This document shows, one piece after another, positions 8,960 through 16,440 of a stretch of 25,584 nucleotides of DNA (positions are counted from its first letter, which is position 1; every line of letters begins with the position of its first letter). A program made the position numbers and the translations under genes. Source of the stretch: a virus; IMG/VR virus record IMGVR_UViG_3300032304_000976, positions 1 to 25,584 of that record. The stretch is one strand, 5' to 3'. The notes beneath the pieces were generated by a model, which saw nothing but the letters and a program-made list of their open reading frames with translations, did no database searches and was not told the origin of the DNA.

Positions 8960-9855
8960 TGACTAGCGGAACATCGATATTTGCTTCGCAGTATGTGACT
9001 ATACAAGACAAAGCGGAGTCTTTGTTAGGCACTGGATCTGCTACTAGAGGATATGGCCAGACAGTGCAATCTGCAGATGTTTTCATCGGCAATTCAATTA
9101 CCAAAGCACAATGGGATCTGTTGAGATTTGACGTTATCAATATAAAACTTCATCAGGATGGGGTAATTCCTCCGGTGGTGCAGGTCGCTGTTGGTGATCC
9201 GATTGGGTTTGGGCCAGGCTCGCCGAATTCAAATTACGACATATTGTTAGAACAAGCTATTGCAAATAGATTCAACGTAGCTGACAACCAATCCGTAGTC
9301 ACGGCCAAGACCTCACAGACATATAGCAATCCTTGGTCAACACAAGCACAGACCACACTAACATGTAACTTCACAAATGCTACTGTAGCTAGATATTTTT
9401 TCAACAGTGGAGGAAAAATTAGAATTACTCCTTTGTTTACAGCTGGTGCAGCAACTTCACAGGTCAACGCCTGGGTGAATTTTTTAGCCAGTGTTGGCAC
9501 ACGCAGCTTTGGAGCCGGCACTGATCCTATTATCAATTATTACACATTGACCGATGTGTACCAAACATTCTATCAAGATTCACTTAGTAGTCCTTATTCT
9601 GCGAATAATTATAGGCTAGAAGCCAAAACTGATGTTGCTAATAATTCCACAGGCACAGCTACTCAACTGCAGATACGTATCACTCTGTCTGATTCGTATG
9701 TTGATCCATTTCCTGCGACTCCTCCGGGCGATTCTGTTGTAGGCACCTTGACGGTGAATATAGCTGAAGTCAAAGCCTCAGGACTTTTACAGCCATCAGG
9801 CAGTTTTACAGTAACAGGACCGTCGTATTCACTTTCAAGCATTGTAGCATCATAA
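8959..9855 (+). CDS. Virion-associated protein, paralogue of the next gene
   Basis: The product is a 298-residue protein with no recognised enzymatic domain, clearly paralogous to the following gene. Shared blocks run the whole length: W..LRFD.IN...H, ARY(F/W)FNSGGKIRI, GT.SFG, QTFY...SSPY.ANNYRL.A, and PPGD.V.GTLTV near the C-terminus. Aromatic and Ser/Thr/Asn-rich composition suggests a beta-sandwich structural protein. It starts in a TAATG overlap with the fourth fibre, so translation is probably coupled. The virion location (fibre accessory, whisker or capsid decoration) is inferred only from being between fibre genes and late-promoter boxes. Confidence 0.7.
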   Translation: MTSGTSIFASQYVTIQDKAESLLGTGSATRGYGQTVQSADVFIGNSITKAQWDLLRFDVINIKLHQDGVIPPVVQVAVGDPIGFGPGSPNSNYDILLEQAIANRFNVADNQSVVTAKTSQTYSNPWSTQAQTTLTCNFTNATVARYFFNSGGKIRITPLFTAGAATSQVNAWVNFLASVGTRSFGAGTDPIINYYTLTDVYQTFYQDSLSSPYSANNYRLEAKTDVANNSTGTATQLQIRITLSDSYVDPFPATPPGDSVVGTLTVNIAEVKASGLLQPSGSFTVTGPSYSLSSIVAS

Positions 9856-9871
9856 TCTCTTAAATATTCTC

Positions 9872-10843
9872 ATGCCAGCTGTCAACAGTAAAATAATCCA
9901 AGCAGACTATAATTCAATCAGAGACAAAGTTGTGGCTGTGTTAGGTAACGGCAGTGGAAACTCCGGTTACGGTCAACAAGCCAGAATAGTGTCCACAGCT
10001 GTTAATGAAGACTCTAGAGTCACTATCAATGAGTGGGCCAATCTGCGATTTGACATTATCAACGCCTACAAGCATATCAACGGATCTAATCCGGTTACAG
10101 CTGTGGTTGCAGAAGGTAACACTATTCGATATACCAATTCATTTACTCCTGATACCGGAACTCTTGACGTACCACAAAAACAATATGATGATTGGGCAAA
10201 CAACATCACCACTAATAGATTTACGATAGCTGGTAGTGAGTCAGCGACCACTGCGGTAACCACATCAAGCAGAACCACAGCATGGGTTAGTCAATGTCAA
10301 TGCATTATACAGGTTTATTGGAATAATGCCAATGATGCTAGATATTGGTTTAACAGTGGTGGCAAAATTAGAATCAGTGCTAATCGAACCGGCGGAGTAG
10401 GTACTCAACAAAATACTCGTTGGACAACTCTTCTCAGTTCCGCAGGCACACAGAGCTTTGGTGGCGCTGTGCCTAACACAGGCACCACCCCCAACGATGG
10501 AACCAATTGGTATAAAACCACTAACACTTTTCAGACATTTTACACAGCCACATCCAGCAGTCCTTACGGAGCTAACAACTATCGATTACAAGCTAGATGT
10601 GTTGATGTGCCTTCCAACAGCGGAGGCACAGCAGCCAGCGGTGAAATAAGAGTATTGTTCACAGATGGATATACCGACTCAGGAGCAGGATTTAGTCCCA
10701 ACCCCCCGCCAGGTGATGAAGTAGATGGTACGTTGACAGTGAGTGTTTCCACACTATTTGCCACAGGTATCATGGTTCCTAGTAGCGCAGCATTCACAGT
10801 GCCTCAGCCTACTATTTCGATCGGCGCCGTTACCGGCTCTTAA
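9872..10843 (+). CDS. Virion-associated protein, paralogue of the preceding gene
   Basis: This 323-residue paralogue of 8959-9855 keeps the same order of blocks: an N-terminal helix (DYNSIRDKVVAVLG), GYGQ, W.NLRFDIINAYKHI, ARYWFNSGGKIRIS, AGTQSFGG, QTFYTATSSSPYGANNYRLQ, PPGDEVDGTLTVSV. It carries an extra ~20 residues around the FGG segment (PNTGTTPNDGTNWYK). It starts 16 bases after the previous stop with no clear Shine-Dalgarno. The preceding CTTAAATA is a poor late-promoter match placed too close to the ATG. No function is recognised; a beta-rich structural or fibre-accessory role is inferred. The following 59 bases hold the next late promoter. Confidence 0.7.
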   Translation: MPAVNSKIIQADYNSIRDKVVAVLGNGSGNSGYGQQARIVSTAVNEDSRVTINEWANLRFDIINAYKHINGSNPVTAVVAEGNTIRYTNSFTPDTGTLDVPQKQYDDWANNITTNRFTIAGSESATTAVTTSSRTTAWVSQCQCIIQVYWNNANDARYWFNSGGKIRISANRTGGVGTQQNTRWTTLLSSAGTQSFGGAVPNTGTTPNDGTNWYKTTNTFQTFYTATSSSPYGANNYRLQARCVDVPSNSGGTAASGEIRVLFTDGYTDSGAGFSPNPPPGDEVDGTLTVSVSTLFATGIMVPSSAAFTVPQPTISIGAVTGS

Positions 10844-10867
10844 TTTATTTCAGACCACATAGTTCTC

Positions 10868-10875
10868 TATAAATA
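10868..10875 (+). promoter_or_regulatory. T4-type late promoter (perfect TATAAATA)
   Basis: This is an exact copy of the T4 late core TATAAATA. The expected start is near 10881, followed by AAGGAG (10892-10897) with 5 bases before the ATG at 10903. It is the only convincing promoter seen upstream of the 13-gene modification cassette, all genes of which overlap or nearly touch. Their expression is thus predicted to be late, together with virion genes. Confidence 0.8.
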
Positions 10876-10902
10876 AACTACGCAGTTTATCAAGGAGAAC
10901 GC

Positions 10903-11253
10903 ATGAACGCACAGTTGAAAGCTGTATTGGATTTTTCCAATTATCAGCAGACTTTTTCAATCCATAAAAAAATCCTCAAAGAACGCACAGCTGCCAAACT
11001 GATGTATGGTTTCTCTGGCGGGCTGTTTGCTATTGATAGAAATCTATTGACATTTGTTGAAATGCTATGTGCCAAAGGTAGAGTTTCTGGAATAGTGCTA
11101 TTAGACGTCAACGAAAATCCCATATTGATAGAAAATCTAGAAGCGTTTCGTGATGACATCTTCAGTAGATATTTTGAAGTTACCAATGAATATTTTCAAG
11201 AATTTGACAAGATCAAAAAATCTAGATCTGTAGAAAAACTTATCTCACAATGA
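10903..11253 (+). CDS. Small conserved phage protein, function unknown
   Basis: This 116-residue soluble protein has mixed helix and strand and a charged C-terminal helix (ATNEYFQ-like VTNEYFQEFDKIKKSRSVEK). Features are an N-terminal LDFSNYQQTF segment, a central MYGFSGGLFAID turn, and VLLDVNENPILIENLEAF. I recall closely similar unnamed proteins in T4-like cyanophage genomes but cannot assign a role. It is the first gene after the perfect late promoter, has the best ribosome site in the window, and overlaps the first glycosyltransferase by ATGA. It should therefore be the most strongly expressed member of the cassette. An accessory or chaperone-like role for the fibres is possible but unsupported. 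Confidence 0.65.
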   Translation: MNAQLKAVLDFSNYQQTFSIHKKILKERTAAKLMYGFSGGLFAIDRNLLTFVEMLCAKGRVSGIVLLDVNENPILIENLEAFRDDIFSRYFEVTNEYFQEFDKIKKSRSVEKLISQ

Positions 11254-12110
11254 CCAATGGCATTTTAATTTTTGCACACAATAACCGTGAAGTAGATTAC
11301 GGATTATTAGCAGTGATCAGTGGAGGCCTTGCAAAAAAACACCTTCAGGTACCAGTTTCATTAGTTACGGATCTCAGCACCAAGGAATGGTTGATCGAAT
11401 CACATACATGGCAGCAAGTTGAAACAGTATTTGAGCATATTATAATTGTAGATAAACCCATTACCAATAACCAACGTGGATTACACGACGGTGTACTCAA
11501 TAAAAAAATACCATTTTGTAATACCAACAGACATTCTGTATGGGATCTCACGCCTTACGATAGAACGCTGCTGATAGACAGTGATTTTTTAATATTCAGT
11601 GATAATCTAAACAAATATTGGAATGTGGAAGCTGACGTAATGATAGGTGATTCGATCAACGATATCTACAGCAAAGATAGATTGGGATACCTTGATAGAT
11701 ATGTCTGTGAAACCAGTTGTAAAATGTATTGGGCAACCACAGTGATGTTCACGAAAAATTCACAATCAAAATTGTTTTTTGACACTGTGAATTTAATCAG
11801 AGAAAACTACAAGCACTATGCTGATGTCTTTCAATTTGATCACAGACAATACAGAAATGACATAGCATTTAGTGTTGCTAAACACATACTAGATGGATTT
11901 GAGAATATGAACACACCAACATTACCACCTGTGTTATCAGTAATGGACAAGGACATACTCACAGCTGTTGATAAGAACAAATTGACATTCTTGATTGATC
12001 ATAAATTAGACGCTACATATTGTGCAGCATCGGTAACTGGAGTTGACATACATGTGATGAATAAACAAAGCATATTGAGACATCAACAACAGCTAATGGA
12101 GTTGATATGA
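11250..12110 (+). CDS. Putative GT-A-type glycosyltransferase (DSD motif)
   Basis: This 286-residue protein has an N-terminal strand (GILIFAH), a nucleotide-sugar-binding-like half, and the pattern YDRTLLIDSDFLIF at residues 103-116, with D110-S-D112 as the metal-binding DxD motif of GT-A enzymes. The layout (hydrophobic strand, DxD, then a W-rich acceptor half) resembles GT8-like transferases and the next gene, although overall similarity between the two is low. No membrane segment is seen, so it is probably cytosolic. It overlaps both neighbours by ATGA. The likely reaction is transfer of a sugar from a nucleotide sugar to an unknown acceptor (virion protein or surface glycan). The class is fairly sure; donor and acceptor cannot be told. 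Confidence 0.65.
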   Translation: MTNGILIFAHNNREVDYGLLAVISGGLAKKHLQVPVSLVTDLSTKEWLIESHTWQQVETVFEHIIIVDKPITNNQRGLHDGVLNKKIPFCNTNRHSVWDLTPYDRTLLIDSDFLIFSDNLNKYWNVEADVMIGDSINDIYSKDRLGYLDRYVCETSCKMYWATTVMFTKNSQSKLFFDTVNLIRENYKHYADVFQFDHRQYRNDIAFSVAKHILDGFENMNTPTLPPVLSVMDKDILTAVDKNKLTFLIDHKLDATYCAASVTGVDIHVMNKQSILRHQQQLMELI

Positions 12111-12946
12111 ATTTTGGATATCTGCTGTTTGTAGCACATCATGACGACATTGATTATCTCAAGTGTGCCTATGCTCTAGCCCTGAGTATAAAAACCACAC
12201 AAAAACCAGGGTATGACAGAGTAGCACTAGTAATTGACAACAAAGAATCACTTGCAAAATTGTCGAGCCCTTGGGTGTTTGACACAGTGATTGAATGGGA
12301 CCAAGAGAAATATTGGGATGGCAGATCGTGGATGGACCAACTGTCTCCGTTTGATCACACAGTCTGTCTTGATGCCGATATGTTATTCCTACGAGATTAC
12401 AGTCATTGGATTGATTATTTTATTGCCAACAGCGAATTATATGTGGCCAATCAGGTCTACACTTATAGGGGTGAATTAATTACAGATCGCACATACAGAA
12501 AAACTTTTGACAGGAATTGTCTACCGGATTTATACTCTATGTGGACTTTTTTCTCTAAAGGTTCTGTGCTATGCCAAGAATTTTTTGAATTAGGCCGACA
12601 GATTTTAAAAAACCCCTGTGAATTTACCAATCAGTTTTTAAATGAATATAGACCCAAGGTTGTTGGTACAGACGAGGCATTCGCACTGGCTGCTAACATA
12701 CTAGACATCACTGACGATATCGCATACGATCTACCTTTTCCTCGAATAGTGCATATGAAACCAATGCTACAAAACTGGCCTTGGCCGGCTGACATATGGA
12801 GTGATCATGTGGGATTTTATCTCAATGCAGATTCTAGATTAAAGATAGGAAATTTTCAACAGAATGATATTGTGCATTATGTGGAAAAAAATAAAATCAC
12901 AGATGAATGCATACATATCTTGGAGACTAAAGCATGGAAACTATAG
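12107..12946 (+). CDS. Putative GT-A-type glycosyltransferase (DAD motif)
   Basis: This 279-residue protein begins GYLLFVAHHDDIDYLKCAYALA, a strand-loop-helix typical of GT-A nucleotide binding. It then has DHTVCLDADMLFLRD at residues 83-97, with D89-A-D91 as the DxD metal site. A later GTDEAFALAAN segment (the T-D-E of many GT8-like enzymes) and RIVHMKP complete the pattern. GGAG lies 5 bases before the ATG, which overlaps the preceding stop (ATGA). It shares general architecture with the gene before it, suggesting two sequential sugar additions. It is cytosolic, with no signal peptide. Acceptor and sugar are unknown. Confidence 0.72.
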   Translation: MNFGYLLFVAHHDDIDYLKCAYALALSIKTTQKPGYDRVALVIDNKESLAKLSSPWVFDTVIEWDQEKYWDGRSWMDQLSPFDHTVCLDADMLFLRDYSHWIDYFIANSELYVANQVYTYRGELITDRTYRKTFDRNCLPDLYSMWTFFSKGSVLCQEFFELGRQILKNPCEFTNQFLNEYRPKVVGTDEAFALAANILDITDDIAYDLPFPRIVHMKPMLQNWPWPADIWSDHVGFYLNADSRLKIGNFQQNDIVHYVEKNKITDECIHILETKAWKL

Positions 12947-13551
12947 AAGATTTTGACAAATGGCTGAGAGAATATACACCACCAATCACTCAGTATGTAG
13001 CAGTATTTGATCCAAATACAGGTCAGGTGATCAGTGTAGGACCAGATCATGCTTTCGTAGATCAAAAGCATGTAGTACAGATCTCACAAGAAATTGCTGA
13101 ATCTATAATCTCAGCTGAAACACAGATACACAACTGTCAAGTAAATGTGAATTCGGGGCAGTTAGAGATAGCTGAAAAAAAGACACTAATCAAATTAGAT
13201 GATGTGTTGCACAGAATTCCTGATATCAAATATTCGGAAGAACTCGAATCTGACATACATCTAACATATAATTCAAAAAGCAAATGTTTGAAAGTTCAGC
13301 TGTCCGCTGAGTTTAGCGGCACCAAAAAACACAAAGGCAGTGTCAAAGCTAGAAAATTTATTTGGGATGGCACCACTGATATGGACTTTTTAATCACAGA
13401 TTACAACGATCCTAACTTGATTTTTGAGATGTTTTCTGTTAAACTAAATGATCTAGTAGGCCATACTGTGACAATTAAAAACATAGAATATGATAGATTC
13501 AGTGTGTATACACGTAGATTGTTTAAAAACTATTTGATAGAATACAAATGA
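12934..13551 (+). CDS. Conserved phage protein of unknown function, between glycosyltransferases
   Basis: This 205-residue protein appears to have two parts. The N-terminal ~90 residues contain YVAVFDPNTGQVISVGP and a helix (QEIAESIISAETQIHNC). The C-terminal ~110 residues are beta-rich (CLKVQLSAEFSGT, RKFIWDGTTDMDF, HTVTIKNIEYDRFSVYTRRL). I recall similar N-terminal sequences in T4-like marine phages near fibre genes, always unnamed. GGAG is 8 bases before the start. It overlaps the previous gene by 13 bases and the next by ATGA, so it is translated in step with the transferases. It could be a structural accessory protein, an acceptor, or a scaffold for the modification enzymes; none of these is shown. 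Confidence 0.62.
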   Translation: METIEDFDKWLREYTPPITQYVAVFDPNTGQVISVGPDHAFVDQKHVVQISQEIAESIISAETQIHNCQVNVNSGQLEIAEKKTLIKLDDVLHRIPDIKYSEELESDIHLTYNSKSKCLKVQLSAEFSGTKKHKGSVKARKFIWDGTTDMDFLITDYNDPNLIFEMFSVKLNDLVGHTVTIKNIEYDRFSVYTRRLFKNYLIEYK

Positions 13552-14465
13552 AAGTTATAGAATTTGATGTGATTTTCCTTAGCTATGACGAACCTAATGC
13601 TGATGTGCATTATGCAGATCTGTGCAACAAAGTCCCTTGGGCTAAACGTATTCACGGTGTTAAAGGATCTGATCATGCTCATAAAGCTGCTGCAGAGGCC
13701 AGCGAAACAGATTGGTTTATCACTGTTGATGCTGACAACATTGTAGATCCTAGATTTTTCAACATAGACCTTGACATGAGTGATCCTAAGATACAGGTCT
13801 ATGGTTGGTGCGGCCGCAATGCAATCAATGGCCTTCGATACGGCAATGGCGGATTGAAAATCTGGAAAAAAGACTTTGTTCTCAACATGAAGACGCATGA
13901 AAATTCTAACAGCGATCGTGGCCAGGTAGATTTTTGTTGGGAAGATGGATATAGAAATTTTCCATTAGCGTTCAGTGAAAGTATTATTACAGGATCACCA
14001 TTTCAAGCCTGGCGAGCAGGATTCCGTGAAGGTGTTAAAATGACCTTACTTGACGGTGTCAAAGTTCCACCTCAAGAAATACAAGAACGCATATGGTGGC
14101 ACAATATTCATAGACTGCGCATGTGGTCAACAGTTGGAGCCCACGAAGAAAATGGAATCTATGCAGTTTATGGGGCTAGACTAGGAACATGGATGGCCAA
14201 TTGCACACAGTGGAATTATGTTGATGTTCGAGATTTTGAAATACTTAGAGACATATGGAATCAATATGGAAAACCTTATCAAGAAGCGAACAGTGACGGG
14301 TTAGTAGATGAGATTAAAAATTTAGGCGATAAAATAAAAATGGGTCTAGGATTAGACTGGCCTTTTCTTGATGCACAGCAAAGTAAATTTACTTTAGATT
14401 TGTATAATGAAACAATGAATTTAAACGACACTTATTTTAAGATGCCGGTGCCTACGAATGTATGA
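13548..14465 (+). CDS. Putative glycosyltransferase (DAD motif), paralogue of the next gene's C-terminal domain
   Basis: This 305-residue protein opens with FDVIFLSYDEPNADVHYADL, PWAKRIHGVKG.D.AHKAAA and DWFITVDADNIVD (D61-A-D63), a GT-A arrangement with a DxD metal site. The second half has YGNGGLKIWKKDFVLNM, W.AGFREGVKM (WRAGFREG), RLRMWSTVGA and a YAVYGARLG block. The same blocks recur in the C-terminal 225 residues of the next protein (VIF/VVF.SY(D/N)EPNAD, AKR.HGVKG, YGNGG.K), so the two are paralogues. I recall this type as GT2-like proteins of marine phages. The last ~65 residues are an extra charged tail absent from the paralogue. It overlaps both neighbours (ATGA upstream, 8 bases downstream). 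Sugar and acceptor are unknown. Confidence 0.72.
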   Translation: MKVIEFDVIFLSYDEPNADVHYADLCNKVPWAKRIHGVKGSDHAHKAAAEASETDWFITVDADNIVDPRFFNIDLDMSDPKIQVYGWCGRNAINGLRYGNGGLKIWKKDFVLNMKTHENSNSDRGQVDFCWEDGYRNFPLAFSESIITGSPFQAWRAGFREGVKMTLLDGVKVPPQEIQERIWWHNIHRLRMWSTVGAHEENGIYAVYGARLGTWMANCTQWNYVDVRDFEILRDIWNQYGKPYQEANSDGLVDEIKNLGDKIKMGLGLDWPFLDAQQSKFTLDLYNETMNLNDTYFKMPVPTNV

Positions 14466-16440
14466 TATTTTTTATGTTTCAGCAAGCAACGGAAATGACA
14501 ACGACTGGAAAACAATAAAGTCTAGGTACCCCCTTGCCCAGCGACTCACAAACATAAAATCACATAAAGAAATACAATCTAAATCTTTTACAACAATGTT
14601 CTGGGTTATCTGGGACGATGTAGAGTTAACATCATTTAATTTGCTAGATTACAAAGTTACCAAGTGGGACGATATGTATGTTCATGTCTTCAAAAACAAT
14701 GAGCACTACGATGGAATATGTTTATTTCCTAAATCACTGACAATTTCTCAGCGTGAGTTTCACCACAGATTTTTTACAGCTAAAAAAGAAATTGACATAG
14801 TTGCTAGTAATCCAAAACAATATAACAAATATTATCCTGCATCATTTGAAGAGTATCAAGAAATTACAGATGACATGTTCTGGGTAGTATGGCCGGAAGT
14901 TGTTGTAACTGATATTACATTGTTTGAAACATATTTTAGTCATCATAACAGTTACGATCGCAGAGAAAATCATGTATTTAAAAATCTGTGCAATGATACA
15001 GCTTCATATCTCAGCGGTGTAATTCTTTGCAGCAAATATAAACCGTTGTCAAATCGTGAATTTGACAAACAATATGCCATCGACAAAAAAGAATATGATA
15101 TAGTTGCTAGCAGATTTAGATATCCAAAGCATATCATTTCTAATTATGATGAATACAAACAGCTTTTAGAAACAGAAACCCAGCCAATGTTTTGGGGTAT
15201 ATGGCCTGAAATAAACATTATAGATGAAACAATTTTTGATTTATATTTTGATCCCAATGATGGAAAGTATGATCATGATAGAAAAGAAAATCACGTGTTT
15301 AAAAATCTATGCAATGACAAAGAAACATATTTGTGCGGGCTAGTTTTATTCTCAAAAGAAAAAGTTATTTCGCAAAAAGAATTTAACCGTAGATATCTAA
15401 TAGACAAAAAAGAACATACAACTGTTGTTAGTCGGTATAGATATAATAGATATGTTCTTTCGTCATACGACAACTACACAGACATTTTAAAAAATGAAAC
15501 ACAGCCGATGTTTTGGGGGATATGGCCTGAGATAGATATAATAGATGAATCTGTATTTGATCTATATTTTGAACCCAACGATGGAAAGTATGATCACGAT
15601 CGTACAGAAAACCATACATTTAAACATCTCTTCAACGGTAAAGAAATTCATACTAACGGGCTAGTATTATTGTCTAAAGATAAAATTATAGGACAACGAG
15701 AATTTAAACATAGATTTTTAATTGAGAAAAAAGAACATGATCGACTAGTATCTAAACATCGTTTATATGATGTTGTTTTTATTTCTTATAACGAACCCAA
15801 CGCTGATGAAAACTATAAAAAATTAATAGATATGTGCCCTAGAGCTAAACGAGTGCATGGAGTAAAAGGAATTCACAATGCACATATCAAAGCAGCAAGT
15901 ATATGTAATACTGACATGGTATGGATTGTCGACGGCGATGCAATAATTGAAGACAGTTTTAGTTTTGATACAGTGATGTCGAGCTATGATATAGATTGTG
16001 TTCATGTGTGGCAAAGTAAAAATCCTATTAACAATTTAGAATACGGTAACGGTGGTGTTAAATTATTACCAAGACACCTAACATTGAATATGAACGTTAA
16101 TACTTCGGATATGACAACCAGTATATCTGATAAGTTTAAAGCCATGAATACTGTGTCTAACATTAACTCTTTTAATACTGATGAGTTTGTAACATGGAGA
16201 TCGGCCTTTAGAGAATGTTGTAAACTAGCTAGTCGTGTTATTGAAAGGCAGTATGAAGAAGAAACTAAACTACGATTGAACATATGGTGTTCAGTTGGTG
16301 TTGAACAACCGTTTGGTGCATATGCAATTGCCGGAGCACAGGCGGGTAGACATTACGGCGAAACTAATAAAAACAATCCAGACGCTCTTAATAAAATTAA
16401 TGACTTTGAATGGTTACAGGAACAGTTTAGTGGAATATAA
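14458..16440 (+). CDS. Multidomain protein: four degenerate glycosyltransferase-core repeats fused to a glycosyltransferase domain
   Basis: This is a 660-residue protein. Residues 1-46 (YDIFYVSAS..., YPLAQRL) mimic the start of a glycosyltransferase. Then come four repeats beginning MFW at residues 47, 140, 244 and 351. Each runs MFWxIWPE..I.D...FD.YF, YDHDR.ENH.FKNL, GLVLFSK, EF..R..I.KKEH, SRYRY. From residue 437 a complete domain matches the preceding gene (YDVVFISYNEPNAD, AKRVHGVKG, VWIVDGDAIIED, YGNGGVKLLPRHLTLNM). D492-G-D494 is the likely DxD site. The repeats align with the DxD-to-GG segment of that domain (MFW.IWPE over MVWIVDGDA, YVHVFKN over CVHVWQSKN). In them the DxD is replaced by WPE or WDD, so they are probably non-catalytic. 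They may bind glycan, metal or partner proteins. Repeats 3 and 4 are close to identical, implying recent duplication. Confidence 0.75.
   Translation: MYDIFYVSASNGNDNDWKTIKSRYPLAQRLTNIKSHKEIQSKSFTTMFWVIWDDVELTSFNLLDYKVTKWDDMYVHVFKNNEHYDGICLFPKSLTISQREFHHRFFTAKKEIDIVASNPKQYNKYYPASFEEYQEITDDMFWVVWPEVVVTDITLFETYFSHHNSYDRRENHVFKNLCNDTASYLSGVILCSKYKPLSNREFDKQYAIDKKEYDIVASRFRYPKHIISNYDEYKQLLETETQPMFWGIWPEINIIDETIFDLYFDPNDGKYDHDRKENHVFKNLCNDKETYLCGLVLFSKEKVISQKEFNRRYLIDKKEHTTVVSRYRYNRYVLSSYDNYTDILKNETQPMFWGIWPEIDIIDESVFDLYFEPNDGKYDHDRTENHTFKHLFNGKEIHTNGLVLLSKDKIIGQREFKHRFLIEKKEHDRLVSKHRLYDVVFISYNEPNADENYKKLIDMCPRAKRVHGVKGIHNAHIKAASICNTDMVWIVDGDAIIEDSFSFDTVMSSYDIDCVHVWQSKNPINNLEYGNGGVKLLPRHLTLNMNVNTSDMTTSISDKFKAMNTVSNINSFNTDEFVTWRSAFRECCKLASRVIERQYEEETKLRLNIWCSVGVEQPFGAYAIAGAQAGRHYGETNKNNPDALNKINDFEWLQEQFSGI
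14596..15765 (+). repeat. Four ~93-107-residue tandem coding repeats
   Basis: Repeat starts are at 14596, 14875, 15187 and 15508, each opening with codons for MFW. The DNA of repeats 3 and 4 is alike over long stretches (shared ATGTTTTGGGG, ATATGGCCTGA, GATGGAAAGTATGATCA). Repeats 1 and 2 have diverged further and repeat 1 lacks the ENH.FKNL form. The block ends at the complete glycosyltransferase domain at about 15766. Confidence 0.85.
16418..16421 (+). promoter_or_regulatory. Ribosome binding site (AGGA) deciding a GTG start
   Basis: AGGA is 8 bases before a GTG at 16430, inside the end of the upstream gene. The in-frame ATGs further upstream (16295, 16325, 16400) would bury the gene in its neighbour and lack a ribosome site, so GTG 16430 is preferred. 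Confidence 0.55.

Noticed and set aside
9859-9866. CTTAAATA as a late promoter before the second paralogue
   Set aside because: It has two mismatches to TATAAATA and would start transcription at the ATG itself.
10874-10889. Inverted repeat TAAACT-ACGC-AGTTTA before the cassette's first gene
   Set aside because: It overlaps the late-promoter box and would straddle the predicted transcription start near 10881, so it cannot form in the RNA; the stem is short and AT-rich.
16295-16429. Upstream extension of radical SAM protein 1 to an ATG at 16295
   Set aside because: It would overlap the preceding gene by 146 bases and add a stretch without homology to its paralogue; GTG 16430 has a well-placed AGGA.
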